Assembly: GCA_028564705.1 (NCBI GenBank) | Contig: JAPXFQ010000178.1 | Coordinates: 1 to 64,000 of the forward strand | DNA length: 64,000 nt | Direction of reading: 5' to 3' | Source of the DNA: Apricaphanius iberus | Lineage: Eukaryota > Chordata > Actinopteri > Cyprinodontiformes > Aphaniidae | Shown here: positions 1 through 12,487 of the stretch, piece after piece | Numbering within the stretch: position 1 is the stretch's first letter | Layout of the letters: each line of letters begins with the position of its first letter | Notes under the pieces: generated by a model | What the model saw: only the letters and a program-made list of their open reading frames with translations | What the model was told of the DNA's origin: nothing | Database searches by the model: none | Program-made: the position numbers and the translations under genes

Positions 1-139
1 TTCTTTTTATTTTATTTTATTTTTACTTATGTTAAATGTTTTATGTGCACAACTGTACCGGAAAAAATTCCTAGTTTGTGAACTTGTTCTCAAACAATGG
101 CAATAAAACCGATTCTGATTCTGATTCTGATTCTGAAAA
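1..139 (+). repeat. 3' end of a CR1/L2-like LINE
   Basis: A polyadenylation-like CAATAAAA is followed at once by four tandem GATTCT units at about 112-137. Tails of short tandem repeats, rather than poly-A, are characteristic of CR1/L2-type LINE 3' ends in fish. Only the 3' end is in the window, so nothing coding remains. The family call is inferred from the tail; the repeat itself is seen directly. Confidence 0.5.
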
Positions 140-784
140 TGTGGATAATCTGCAATAATTTAACAGTAACTGATTATTTTTAACTTGAAATTTTAGTTTG
201 GTGGTAATTTTTATTATTTTTTTTTTATCTAATTGACCCTCATTTGCTTTGACAAGCAGAAAGTAAAATAAAACCTGCCTTCCAATTCAATGCATTGTTT
301 TGTGTGGTAGAAGTATCGGCACTGGTACTTGGTATCGGCACTGGTACTTGGTATCAGCAAGTACTCTGATCCAAGTATCGGTATTGTATCTGTTTGAAAT
401 AAGTGGTATTGCATCCCTAGTTTTAATAAGCTGTAATGATACTAACAAGTTGTCTATGTCTGTATAAGGAGTAAAGCAGTAAACTGGACAATGGATAGTT
501 AGAAAAAACAAGAAAAGGCTGAGGACAATCATATTCCATCATTGGTGGGGAGTGCACGTACACCCTAGACATATCTACAGTAAGAGGGTGAATGTGAAAA
601 TATTAAAAGAAAGTGTCACTGACTGGCACTGCTAGGAATCTAGATAGCTTTGGTTCATTATATGGCATCTCCAATAGCTGAGAATCTTCCTGTAGGAAAT
701 GATTCAGCTTATTCTTCCAAGCACTGTGCCCTTGCAAAAGTATTACTTATAAGGCAACAAAAAAAATAAGCCCTGTTTCTGCAG

Positions 785-827
785 AGTATGAAGTCTCTCG
801 AGCATCCAATAACAGCCTTTATGATTG
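785..827 (+). CDS. possible exon of the unrecognised 5' gene
   Basis: A 43-nt stretch follows a reasonable acceptor (CCTGTTTCTGCAG) and precedes GGTAATA. Read in phase 0 it leaves one base, which matches the phase needed by the exon at 1092. A second open frame (beginning YEVSRASNN) looks more protein-like but leaves phase 2 and does not join directly to the next exon. The call rests only on splice signals and open frame, so it is weak. Confidence 0.25.
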
Positions 828-1091
828 GTAATACACCATCCTTTCAGCACGACTGAATGCAAAATCTAGCTGATTAAAATTCCTTAATTCAGCTGAACAT
901 AATGTAGCTGGATACATTCTTTTTGCAATTTATCGATGTAAGAAGCTCCATTGCTGAAATGCCTTCATTATTAGGGATTTTCACGGTGCATAATCAGTTC
1001 ACAGATATGCTTCTGGCAAGCTTTAATAACATTGTTGTTTGAATATATTGTGTTATAAACCATTTTCTGATGTTCAAATTATTATTTATAG

Positions 1092-1202
1092 GTGCATCTC
1101 ACAAATTACAACCCCACCCGCCCAAACAAAGGGTTCCTGGTAAGCAGGGATCTAAGAAGGTACGGATCCTGAGTGCCGGAAGAGAGATGGTACCATTATC
1201 AG
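1092..1202 (+). CDS. exon of unrecognised multi-exon gene (exon A)
   Basis: Bounded by an AG acceptor (TTTATAG) and a GTACAT donor. It is open in the frame giving KLQPHPPKQRVPGKQGSKK then VRILSAGREMVPLS, a basic, proline-containing segment. It enters at codon position 2 and exits after one base. It is separated from the next exon by a 77-nt intron, a normal short teleost intron. An internal CTG/GTAAGC at 1138 could serve as an alternative donor. I do not recognise the protein. Confidence 0.6.
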
Positions 1203-1279
1203 GTACATTATATTTACATGTCAGGGATTTTTCTTTTATTATTATGTTGGAAATTTCATTTTTGCTTCTATTCCCCCAG

Positions 1280-1399
1280 ATGTTGAATTTGGTGGTGAAA
1301 CCAGCGGAAGTATGGATAACAGCCTCTTTCCATCCAGTCAACAAGAGACTAGCCAGCAGCTTCCAACCCAAGAACAAAAGTCTGCAAACATAATAGAGG
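1280..1399 (+). CDS. exon of unrecognised multi-exon gene (exon B)
   Basis: The acceptor is strong (TTGCTTCTATTCCCCCAG) and the donor is GTAAAG. Joined to the preceding exon it completes a GAT codon and reads DVEFGGETSGSMDNSLF, then a Gln/Ser-rich stretch ending near ANIIE, with one base left over. The 120-nt length keeps the phase (1 in, 1 out). The composition is acidic and polar, suggesting a disordered region. No conserved domain is visible. Confidence 0.62.
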
Positions 1400-1619
1400 G
1401 TAAAGTAATAACAAGATGAAATGTACATTTTAAGACAAAGAGAAAGTCACAGTAGTATAATAAGACAGCATTGTATGAGAACATAAAACAAAACAAAAAA
1501 TCATTGATATGCATGTTCTGATTTTAGTAGGCAGCTCCTTTTTACTTGAGAAAAATAGTCAGTCCTACTCTTCAGATAATTCATAAATTAGATCACTTCA
1601 AAAAAGTGCATGAATTGTA

Positions 1620-2148
1620 ATGCTTTTATGCAGCATATACGCTTTTGTCCCCCCTCTTAAATTTTACATAACCCACATCAGGGCCACTTGCATGACCCTC
1701 CTCTCTCCAACCTGTGCTCTCTTCCCCACCACCATCCTGCCATATAACCCTCATGCGCACACACCCACACTCCTATTGTCCTTGCAAAACGAGTGCATGT
1801 GTTCTGAGAGCTCATTTATGGAGGTTTCTCCACAAGCAGTAAGCTCCTTTGGTGCAGCCCTGCCCACAGATGGAAAGTAGTTAGTTCATTAATGGTAATG
1901 TGGCACATTAAATAAAAGTCAGAGGGACATCTCCTGGGCCCAGGGTTTGCCACACAGTGGGCAATTAGAGGAAGTGATTATACTGTCGAGAGGTTCAAAT
2001 GTGCTCACTCATTCAGATTTAGGTGCCTCTGTCTTTTAACTGAGGTTTATCTTGGAGAATAAAGATTCACAGTGTCTTACCTGCTCTTACACATTGAAGA
2101 AACTTTCATTAAAGCTTATAAAAGCTTTTTTCCCCTTCGCTGTGACTA
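1620..2148. other. intron, no gene seen
   Basis: AT-rich intronic sequence between exons B and C. A short plus-strand ORF here (1620-1880) has biased composition and no splice context. I see no repeat or gene I can name. Confidence 0.5.
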
Positions 2149-3010
2149 CAGTGCCTTGCAAAGGTAGTTGTATACCTTGATCTTGTTCACATTATAACCA
2201 CAAGCTACTGTGTATTTTTAAGGATTTTATGTGATAAGCCAACACAGAGTATAGCCCTTTTTTGTCAATGTGATCAGCCCTAAATACTTTCATACCCAAA
2301 AGTCAAATGTAAATCTTCATGAACTAATCCTAGTATAAATCTAACTGTTCTGTAAAGGTGCCCAAAGGAGAATGACTGCACAAACAGGAGCATGAAAACA
2401 AAGAAACCCACCAGACAGATCAGATATTAAGTTTTGAGTGGTTAATAGATGAAACAGCAGAGGCCTTTTGTTCTGGTGGAGAAACTGTGGAGATCTGCAG
2501 GTCTGGTGCAATGTTGTCAACAGGACAGTAATTATTTCACACAATGCTCCCCAAAATTCAACAATACTCTGAACACATCATCCACATCATTACACAAGGT
2601 ATTGGTGGCAGCATCAGCATCATGCTGTGTCCAGCAGGTACACAAAAGCTGCTTTGATGAGATGCAAGGATGGGTGGAGCTAAATAGAGATCAATACCCT
2701 AATGGAGGCTGTAAAAGTCTTGACAAAGGGTTGATTTTTCATTTTTCAGCAAGACAAAATAACCAAAACACGCAACTGTATGTTAATAGAATGCAGTGGT
2801 TCAGGTAGCATATTCATGTGTTAAAATGGCCTGGTCAAAGTCCATATCTTGCCACATTGAGAATCTGTGGCAAGACTTAAAAACTGATGATCATAGACGT
2901 TCGCCACATCCAGTCTGAGCTTGAGCTATTTTGCAAAGAATCAAGGGCAAAAAAATTTTGCAAAGCTGTAATTAAGTGGAGAAATATTTCAGCAAACTAC
3001 TGACTTTGTT
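2149..3010 (+). mobile_element. decayed Tc1/mariner element
   Basis: The left end CAGTGCCTTGCAAAGGTA follows a TA dinucleotide, the Tc1 target. The motif of the TIR family continues (TATGTGATAAGCCAACACA). Further on, recognisable transposase-coding remnants read through GGCAGCATCATGCTG-like sequence (about 2609), AATGGCCTGGTCAAAGTCCA (about 2826; the SQSPD block) and GAATCTGTGGCAAGACTTAA. No open transposase remains and the right TIR is eroded. Family known from teleosts; inactive. Confidence 0.75.
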
Positions 3011-3349
3011 AGTCTTAACACATTTGCAAGCCAAACACCACAACTGTTTTATTTAAACTCATATGGTTACATTCTTATTGGGAAATTTATATAACAGTTT
3101 CATGAAAAGAGACTACCAACATGTCACGTTCTCAAATGTCAGGAATGAAGAGAGATTTTTCCAGGCAAAGGAATTAATTACAACTCTTCATACTAGTATC
3201 AAAGACTGCTAAGTGACTATTATCAACAGATTTCCATTAACCCTCATGAAGGGGACGTTGTTCTGTTCATAGAGAAATTTTTCATTTAAAACAGCGGAGG
3301 AAAAAAAATAACTGAATTCCCGAATACATCTATGTATATATAATTCTAG

Positions 3350-3663
3350 TTGAGCAGAGCTGCAGCCCTGCCAAGGAAAGTATGGAAGCTGCCCCCACAC
3401 CAGTGGAGTCTCAACTTCGATCAGGTTTGTCTTTTGACCTGGAGGTCTGGAACAGCTGGGAGAGTAATGAGGGGCCCGAGCCCCAGCTCACTTTGCAAGA
3501 GAAGGTGTTCACTTTTTCATCTCAGCCGCATTCACCCAAACGAGGGCAAAGCCAGGGTGACCAGGAGAAGATGGGGCTGGGAGATGGACAGGTCCAGAGC
3601 ACTGCAGGGGGGCGGCAGGATGCACAGCCTGAAGATGACTTTATCGGCAGTGAAAATGATGAG
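3350..3663 (+). CDS. exon of unrecognised multi-exon gene (exon C)
   Basis: The acceptor is TATAATTCTAG and the donor GTATGT. Entry at codon position 2 matches exon B exactly, and the exon ends on a whole codon. It encodes about 105 residues, beginning EQSCSPAKESMEAAPTP and including SFDLEVWNSWESNEG, then a Ser/Gln/Gly-rich part ending EDDFIGSENDE. It is acidic, low in aromatics and probably disordered. This is the longest uninterrupted 5' coding piece of the gene, and the 1/1/0 phase chain through exons A-C is the main evidence that the model is real. I do not recognise the family; a large scaffold-like protein is possible but unsupported. Confidence 0.65.
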
Positions 3664-4892
3664 GTATGTGTGTTTCTTATAAGCCAAAGAATCAAACTGA
3701 TTTCATGTGCTTAGTATAGTACTGGATATTTAATTACAAATATGTAGAATACAATCTGATTCATATCAACAAGAGTACTATTTTTGATAGACTTTTGCCC
3801 CACAGTAATTGTTAAATTGTTTCTAGCATAAATAAATTATCCACATTATGTCCCTTAAATTTTGATTTCAGCTCAGTCTTTTTTTTTAAGCGCTGATTTT
3901 AACTTAATTTTTTGTAAGAGTTAGGATGCATTGTGTGTTTTTCTTTGAAGTGAAGGGTTTCATGTTGCACATTTCGGTTCAAAAGTCAGCAGGGTTGCTC
4001 ATCGTCGCATCATATATTAATCACTCTGCTATTTGTATTAAAGAGCAGGACTTCTTATGCTAAGCAGGGAAATTAAATCTGTAGAAGTAAAGTTATGAGG
4101 AACCATCTTCAAAGAAATGCTAATTGCTTTTACTTATTTAAAACTTGTTAATAAGTTTGATAATTCACAGTTGAGAACCTATGTTTGTTGTGCAGCTGGT
4201 TGTGGTCATTAGAATACACAAGCCATTTTAATCATAAAGACAAATCCTAGAACACACATCTACACCAGAAATCCGAAATTCAGTCATTGCTAAGTCATTA
4301 ATAGGACAGTTCAGTACTTTAAAATAACAGAGTCTTTTACAATGACCATTGGGATGTGCAGGTACCAAATTGTCTTTCACAAAACTTTGAAGTGAACTGG
4401 CATTGACTTTTAGAATTCACCTACTAATCAGGCTTTAGGGGGTTATGCACTGCCTTCAGAGGTATTTATTCTCTTTTTTTCCCTTCCAGTTTGTCACATT
4501 ACATACAGTAAGCCTAAACATATTTTATGGAGATTTTAATGACAAATCAAAACAAATTAGTGCATAATATTTTAGATGGAAGGAAAGTGATATGGGGTTC
4601 TCAAAATGTGTTTTCAAATTTGAAATGTTTACATTATGCCCCTGAGTCAATTCTTTGTGGCTTGATCTAGATGTAAGGATTGCTACAAATCTTTTGAGAT
4701 GCATATAAATTCTGTATATTGGTGGAACATGACCCGGATTACCCTGTATTTCCTCCATCCTTTTCCCATCATCTCCAACCAGCTTGCTCATATCAGCTGC
4801 AGAAAAATGTTCCCCACAGTTTAATTCTGCCACCACCGTGTTTGACCATGGGGATTGTGTGTTGATTTAAATGTTCAGTGTTCACTACACAT
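3664..4892. other. intron between exon C and the Rex3 insertion
   Basis: Apart from the candidate microexon at 4490-4507, nothing coding is visible. A minus-strand ORF at 4525-4836 has no recognisable content and merges into the Rex3 flank. Confidence 0.45.
4490..4507 (+). CDS. candidate 18-nt microexon
   Basis: Eighteen nucleotides reading FVTLHT sit between a textbook acceptor (CTCTTTTTTTCCCTTCCAG) and a GTAAGC donor. It is phase 0 on both sides, which fits between exon C (exit phase 0) and exon D (entry phase 0). It is too short for an ORF search to find. Inferred from splice signals alone; transcript data would settle it. Confidence 0.3.
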
Positions 4893-4901
4893 AGCATTTT
4901 G

Positions 4902-7655
4902 CATCCATCCATCCATCTTCTTCCGCTTATCGGGGTCGGGTCGGGTCGCAGGGGGAGTAGCTTAAGCAGGGAGACCCAGACTTCCCTCTCCCCGGCCACT
5001 TGGGCCTGCTCCTCGGGAGGAATCCCGAGGCGTGCGCAGGCCAGCCGGGAGACATAGTCCCTCCAGCGTGTCCTGGGTGTTCCTCTGGTTCTCCTCCCAG
5101 TGCGACCTGCCCAGAACACCACACCAGGGAGGCGTCCAGGAGGCATCCTGACCAGATGGCTTCTCTCGTTGTGGAGGAGCAGCGGCTCTACTCTGAGCCC
5201 CCTCCGGATGACCGAGCTTCTCACCTATCTCTTAGGGAGAACCCAGCCACCCTACGGAGGAAACTCATTTCAGGTGCCTGTATTCGTGATCTCGTTCTTT
5301 CGGTCACCACCCAAAAATGTTGTGGCCATAGATGAGTGTAGGAACATAGATTGACTGGTAAATCGATAACTTTGCCTTTCAGCTCAGCTCTCTCTTCACC
5401 ACAACAGACAGGTACAGCGCCCGCATAACTGCAGACGCCTTACCAATCTGTCTATCTATCTCCCGCTCCATTTTTCCCTCATTCGTGAACAAGACCCCCA
5501 GTTACGTAAACTCCTCCACTTGAGGAAGGACCCCATCCCCGACCCGAAGAAGGCACCCTACCCTTTTCCAGCTCTAGACCATGGTCTCAGATTTGGAGGT
5601 GCTGATCCTCATCCCAGCTGTTTCACACTTGGCTGCGAACCGTTCCAGCAATGAAGCCAACAGGACCACATCATCTGCAAAAAGCAGTGACCCGATCCTG
5701 AGGTCACCAAAACGGATCCCCTCAACACCTTGGTTGCGCCTACAAATCCTGTCCATAAACGTTATGAACAGGATCGGTGGCAAAGGGCAACTTTGGCGGA
5801 GTCCAACTCTCACTGGAATCGAGTCCGACTTACTGCCGGCAATGCGAACCAAACTCTGACACCAGTCATACAGGAACCTAACAGCCCTTATCAAAGGGCC
5901 CGGTACCCCATACTCCCGGAGTTCCCCCCACAGGATTCCCCAAAGGAACGGTCGGACGCCTTCTCCAAGTCCACAAAATCCATGTAGACCGGTTGGGAGA
6001 ACTCCCATGCACCCTCTAGGATCCTGCTGAGGGTGTAGAGCTGGTCCTGTGTTCCACGGCCAGGACGAAAACCGCATTGTTCCTCCTGAATACAAGGTTC
6101 AGTTATCTGTCAGACCCTCATTTCCAGAACCCCTGAATAGACCTTACCAGGGAGGCTCAGGAGTTTGATCCCCCTGTAGTTGGAACACACCCTGTGGCCC
6201 CACTTTTTAAGCTGAGCCTGTCCCAAAGTTCCCAGACCCCACTTCCAAACAGGAAGGCGTGACAGTGGGATTGAGGATGTCTTGGAAGTATTCCACCCAC
6301 CGACCCAAGATGTCCCGTGCTGAAGTCGGCAGCACACCACCCCCACTGTGAACAGTGTTGGTGGCGGACCGCTGCCCCCGAGACGCCGGAGGGTTGACCA
6401 GAATCGCTTCAAAGCCATACGGAAGTCATTCTCCATGGTCTCTCCAGACTCCTCCCAGTTTTTGTCTCAGCGACCATCTGAGCTGCACTCCGCTTGGCCT
6501 GCCGGTACCTATCAGCTGCTTCTGGAGTCCCACAGGCCAAAAAGGTCAGATAGGACTCCTTCTTCAGCTTGACAGCATCCCTCACTGCCAGTTTCCACCA
6601 GCGGGTTTGAGGGTTTCCGCTGCGACAGGCACCGACCACCTTGCGGCCAATACTACTTTCAGCCACCTCGACAATGGCGGCACGGAACATGGCCTACACG
6701 GGCTTAATGTCTCCCGCCTCCCCCGGGATGTGTTTGAATTTTTGCGGCAGTTGGAAGTTGAAACTCGTTCTGACAGGGGACTCTGCCAGACATTCCCAGC
6801 AGACCCTCACAACTCGTTTGGGTCTGGCAAGTATGTCCGTCCCCCACCACCGGAGCTGACTCACCAGCAGGTAGTGGTCGGTGGATATCTCCGCCCCTCT
6901 CTTCGTCCGAGTGTCCAAAACATGCGGCCACAGGTCGGATGAAACGACAACCAAGTCGATCATCGAGCCGCAGCCTATAGTGTCATGGTGACAAGTGCAC
7001 ACAACTAGGGCAACAAGTATGCCCATCCCAGCTCAGCGCCTCTCAACGGGAACAACTCCAGAATGGAAGAGAGTCCAACCCCTCTCAAGGAGACGGGTTC
7101 CAGAGCCAGAGCTGTGCATCAAGGCAAGGCCGATGTCCAGTCGGAACCTCTCAACCTCGCACCCAGCTCTTGCTCCTTCCACACCAGAGAGTTGACGTTC
7201 CACGTCCCAAGGGTCAGCTTCTGCAGCCGAGGATCGGAACGCTTAGGTCCCCAACTTCGGCCACCATCATTTTGCATGCGCCCGACCACTATGGGCTCTC
7301 CCACAGGTGGTGAGCTCTTGGGAAGGGGGGCCCATGTTGCCTCTTCGGGCTAAGCCCGGCCGAGCCCCATGGATAAAGGCCCGGCCACCAGGCGCTCGGC
7401 TACGTGCACCACCTCCAGGCCTGGCTCCAGAGTGGGGCCCCAGTGACCCGCGTGCGGGCGAGGGAACACTGACTCCAATACTGTTGCTCATCCTAGGGGT
7501 CTTCAGGCTGCCCTATGTCTGATCCCTCACCCATGACCAGTTTGCCATGGGTGACCCTACCAGGGGCATAAAGCCCCCAACAATTTGGCTCCTAGGATTA
7601 TTGGGACACTCAAACTCCTCCACTGCGATAAGGTGGCAGCCCAGGGAAGGGCTGG
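4902..7655 (-). mobile_element. Rex3-like (RTE clade) LINE, internally deleted
   Basis: On the minus strand the element starts near 7655 and ends in a short GATG tandem tail at about 4902-4915; GATG tails are typical of Rex3. It is flanked by an identical 9-bp AGCATTTTG at 4893-4901 and 7656-7664, the target-site duplication. Translated pieces show an endonuclease start (TLGTWNVNSLV, about 7205), MIDLVVVSSDLWPHVLDTR (about 6950), reverse transcriptase (SNYRGIKLLSLPGKVYSGVL at 6180; FADDVVLLASL at 5670) and a C-terminal GRRTRGTPRTRWRDYVSRL (about 5060). Most of the endonuclease core is missing near 7005, and many frameshifts break the ORF, so it is dead. Confidence 0.85.
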
Positions 7656-7664
7656 AGCATTTTG

Positions 7665-8380
7665 TATGTAGACCAAAAAAGTGTTGAAGGGTAACTACTG
7701 TATGTCTTTGGAGATGGTTTATTTATTATATGGATTTCCCTAACTCATTATTTCAGAAAACATTGAGTTGCACTGGATTGCATTTAGTAGTATCCAAGTA
7801 GGTGAGATAAATGCAAATTTGCACCACATTACCTTTGATGATTTATCAAAAATTGCATATTGTGCATTGTATTAAATTTAAGCATTTGGTTTTAATGTGA
7901 CAGAAGTTAATGAATATCTAATCCCCCCTCCCCCAACTGACAGAGCTCAGATCTTTTCAAACTTATAATTTCACATAATTTATTCAATTAGTCTGCCATC
8001 ATATTTATATTTATGATACATTGTATTCATTATAGTACAAAGTAAGCTAAATAATATATAAATGCAAAAAAGAGACCAGTATAAGTCTGCTTTGCATGTG
8101 GGGAAGAATCACATGGTATACTCATGCGCACACTCACTCAGCACACCCACACACACTCTGACAAACACACTTACACACCCACATGGAGACGGGTTGTTAG
8201 ACGAAAGCATCTTTCTCTCTATGCAATCAAATGATCATGTAGCCACTTCGTTGAATTTGTCAGAACACTTCAAAAGAAAAAGAACACTTGAAAAGAAACA
8301 AATACCACTGAACAAGTGAGGTTTGTCCACTACAGTATCGTGCTATGTAATTGTTTTTTATCTGCTGGTATTTGTTATTT
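7665..8380. other. intron, no gene seen
   Basis: AT-rich. A CA-rich run sits near 8128-8180. A 45-nt exon-like segment at 7757-7801 has good splice signals but the wrong phase for its neighbours. Confidence 0.4.
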
Positions 8381-8385
8381 GTTAT

Positions 8386-8460
8386 GAATGGACTGAACTT
8401 ATATAGCGCTTTTCTAGCCACAGTCGCCTCTAAAAGTCACAGTCTTTTCTATAAACATCA
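8386..8460 (-). repeat. L2-like LINE 3' tail fragment
   Basis: The sequence GAATGGACTGAACTTATATA followed by GCGCTTTTCTAG is a common teleost L2-like 3' end read on the opposite strand. Only a few dozen bases are recognisable. Confidence 0.45.
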
Positions 8461-11400
8461 GAAAAACAGGAGCAATGCCTCTGAAATTCAAAGTCACTAC
8501 TACATCAGTTATTGTAAAACTGTTTGTCAGTTACCTTCATTAAGCACATCAGCAACTGAAATTAACTTTTTTGACCGTGCATACCATGCAAATAAAGATT
8601 ATTATCCAGTAAAATAGGAAAGAATAAGGAAGCAGTAAGAAAAAAAATATTCTTCGAATCAATTACATAAATCATGAAATAAAGTGTATCACATGCAGTT
8701 AGTATTAAGATATTCATTCTAAAAAAAAAATATGTATGGAGTTTAAATTTAGCATATGAATTTATCTTAAAAATATGCTAATTATACTGTGAAAGTGTCT
8801 ATGTAGAGGAGCATAGTCCTGCAAATGTCCCATGACCTTCAATAAACTAAAGCAACTATAAATTTAGCCATATTATAACTGATATAACCAACAGCCTAGT
8901 ATGGTAAATACATAGTTACCATATAATACATATTCTGTTTTACTGCACAGTTCCTTATAGTATCAAATTTGTCTTAAGGGCTTTAGTTTGCAGTCAGTCA
9001 GTTTTGTTATAGACCAGTAAATAAAATACAATGTTGCTTTTTAGTGTTAAGGCAAAGTAAAATCCCACAATTTCTCTAATGCACTCAGAAACCTTGCTAT
9101 ATTGGTCTAAGCACCTTTCAGTCCTACTCTTGTGGTAATTCACATGCAACCTTCCTGAGCTGCATTGATGGCTATATGAGCACCTGTAAGTGGGGCACAA
9201 GAGGATCTTGATAAAGTTGCGTAAAGGAGATTTGTTAAGACCAGAATAAGAACAATTCTGACAATTCTATGGAGCTGGTTAAAGGAAACATAGAAATACT
9301 GGTGTTTTGTAAAACTACTAATTGACAAGTTACACATAAGAAAATTAGATAGCCAATTGAGTCTATTTTTGTATTTAATGATAATAATTTAGTGAAAATT
9401 GTTAGACTGAATTAATTCAAGATAACAATGCTCTTAAATAACTAGTAATGTAGATTAATAATTTTCCACCTGCTTTTTTGTTTGCGCAAGAGCTGTATTT
9501 TCTGTCTTTGTGTCTTGCTGAACAGGAACTTTGCTGTAAAAGAACGTATAATACTTTGGAAAAGAATATAAAAATGAATTCAATTTGACTTTCACATGCA
9601 GATTATACACATCTAATATATTTTTGTTAACAATAGCTTTGCATTTAGGGACTAGTGTTTAAAATTTTCAGACCAAATATGTTCAGATTTATGGATTTAT
9701 AAATGCCTAAGCTTTAAACAAAACACATATATTTATAGTTTATAGATTTATAGTTAGTGCTTTGCATATTTCACTATAATGTCACAATCTGGAAATGGAT
9801 ATCAACAGGACATAATGTTTCAGTCTCTAATTTCTTCTGTTTTTACCATGTACATCTGGTCATTTCTTGAGTTAAACATCTACACCTTGTTTTGTATGCT
9901 GAAGTTTGTCGATATTTCCTATCTCTAGAAGTTTGTCTTTCCTGTTCATTTTTCTTTCATCTCCTACCTTTATTTGCAGTTTTTCCAGTCGTATGGTTTG
10001 TTTCTTATTACTTCCATCAGTATATTTTTCATTTGGTCTCTATCAGGTCAGTGTCATAGTGCAATTGTAATAAAAGCTGTTTACTCTTGTTTTCCGGCTT
10101 TTTCGGAACTTTGTGTTGCTACATGGGCCGTCTTCCCAGTTTCTTCAGTCCTGTTAGTTTTAAGCAGCAGTGAGTCAGTTGATAATGCTTACTTTGACTT
10201 GTTAGTCCTGTGTTTTTGCCATCCACATGTTGACTTTCAAAAAATTTTTAAAACCTTATTTAAAAATTACACTATCTGTAAAATGTCTTCAAATACTGGC
10301 TTTATTTATATGTGGTTAAGTTAATGTGACTCCCCCCAAAGTAGCTGTTTTCCTACTAAACTCCAAGTTTTATCACCCAACAGCCAACTACTACATAAAC
10401 TTATATCTGTGAAAGGTTTTACCCACAGCTGTATGTTTTATATTAATCCACACTGTCCCTATCAACAATATTATCTGAGGCAAAAGTTATTTCTTATAAT
10501 ACTGTAAGATTTTTTTGCCACGCAACTGTGTTGCTACGTTGTCAATAATGTTTTTATATATGTTTATCCATCCAACAGAGGTAGGTCTGATGTAGATATT
10601 TATTCATTTATTGTAGGTTGCTTTTTTCTAAACTTGGAGGATTATTATCTTTCAAAGTGTTACATCAGGTCTACGCAACTCTCTTGAGAAGACATTGGAT
10701 TTTAAACAGAGAGAAATATTAAAAGCTGGAGAAAGCAACGAACTTTCACTGTATGAAACACTGAAATATATCAGAAACAATGGACTAAGGTAACGTTTGT
10801 TATAATTTAAGCGGGAAGGAATTATTTTGATGTAAAAATAACGCAGCAGCTCAGTGAAGCCCATTCATGCCACCATCCACGGCCATATCCGGCCTTTCAA
10901 TAATACATGTTCATTGTTTAATTCACCTGAACTTATAAAAAATGATAAAGCAAAGAAAGAGAGTAGAGAAAAAACAATATGTGGAACCACAGATTGGAAA
11001 ACCTCCAGGGGCTTATGATAACATTTCACCCTAAACAAAGCTACGAGATGAAGGACAACAGAAGGAAAAGATAGAGTGCTGAAGTTAGGCTAGGGGGAAT
11101 TAATTTAAAAAAAAAAAAACAATGGCTGTACAATGACCATAATAAATGTAAATTTGCTAGCAATCAGTCCAAATGCATGTTATAGCTGTGACTCCCTGTT
11201 TTCTGGAGAACTTGGAAAGACTGGAGAGAAAAATGAGAGGACACATATTAGAGAAACATTGTTTTAGGCTGGAATTTCTCAGTATCACTGAAAACATAGT
11301 TTATTAAAATATAAATAGAATTTGATGCATCTATTCATCAAGTTAGGTTATTAGATCAATGTCAGTTTGTAACCAATAGTGCAGAATAACACTAAATTAA

Positions 11401-12140
11401 TGCTCCATGGAAAATCTATGCTTTCGATATGAAACATTCATGCAGTGTAAGCTTGAACAGTGTATCTCGTGTGTAGCTTGCTCCTTTGAGAATGACGGAA
11501 GCTGTTGTCAGCTTTGTCTCACAACCCCTGCAATGGATTTTTTTGGGTGACCGAATTGTACATTGAGAAAAAAAAAAGTCAATACAAAAGAGAAAAACTT
11601 TCCATAACCCTTTCTACATAATCAGTGATGCTTTGACCAAAGATGCATCACTGTTTAACATACAGTATGTTAACCTTAGAGTGAGTGAATCAGTACACAG
11701 TGTCATGGGTTTGCCAACCTGTGTATGTACATTTATCTGAACAAACAATACATGCTTGCCTTTTGTGTGTGGCTTTAGAGTGGTCAACTAATCCGGATGA
11801 TGTTTTCTTGAGAAATTAATGTCAGATGATTTTTGATATTCTTGTCTTATGCAGTGAAAGTGGGTCACAGTTTGAGTTCTGTGCTATGAATTCAGCTGCT
11901 ATCCCCAGTAAAGGAGCAAGTCGCAAACTTTTTTTTGCGTCATGCATCTTTGAAGCTTCCTGGGATAACTTTTGGTATTCAAAATTGTGGTTTCTATGAG
12001 TTCTCCTTCAGTGGAGAGAAGAACTATGCATTGTGTTTATCATTTCCAGTGTCATATATAACACATTTCTCTTAGTTTTTCCTGAATATAAAAACATAAG
12101 ATTTTTTTTCTTGGTAAATATTGTTTCTTATTTAATTTCT
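8461..12140. other. long intron, no gene seen
   Basis: About 3.7 kb of AT-rich sequence with only short, biased ORFs on either strand (for example 9974-10324). I find no exon with matching phase and no repeat I can name. Confidence 0.4.
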
Positions 12141-12143
12141 AAA

Positions 12144-12300
12144 TCAGAATCAGAATCACTTTATTCCCATTGCCCGTAGAACAAATTTACAGATTAGGAA
12201 TTTGCTCTGAGGTAATGGTGCAGATGTATAAAAATAATTAATTAAAAACAATCAAGTAGCATAAAATTACAATATGTACATGTGCAACAGTAGCAGTTTT
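12144..12300 (-). repeat. LINE 3' end with (AATCAG)n tail
   Basis: AATCAGAATCAGAATCACTT at about 12145, then TATTCCCATTGCC and GAATTTGCTCTG, is the reverse complement of a CR1/L2-type 3' end. It uses the same GATTCT-type tail repeat as the window start. It is 5'-truncated, with no coding part. Confidence 0.5.
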
Positions 12301-12487
12301 TTTAATGCATTTAGATGATGATTTTAACTACTTACATTTGGTGTTTACTCATGTTTACATGCTAAACTAATTGCAGTCATTAGTAACTTGGGACTTAACT
12401 GCGACTTGGGGGGAAAATGACTTCATTCTGACATGTAATCTTTGACCTTAAATATAACACCTGACCAAAATCCTTTATTTCTTTTAG

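Noticed and set aside
7757..7801. 45-nt exon-like segment with good acceptor and GTGAGA donor
   Set aside because: In the phase demanded by its neighbours it ends in TAG at the junction; only a phase-1 reading is open, which does not fit exons C and D.
8128..8180. CA-rich tract as a CRISPR or regulatory repeat
   Set aside because: Plain simple-sequence DNA without regular spacers.
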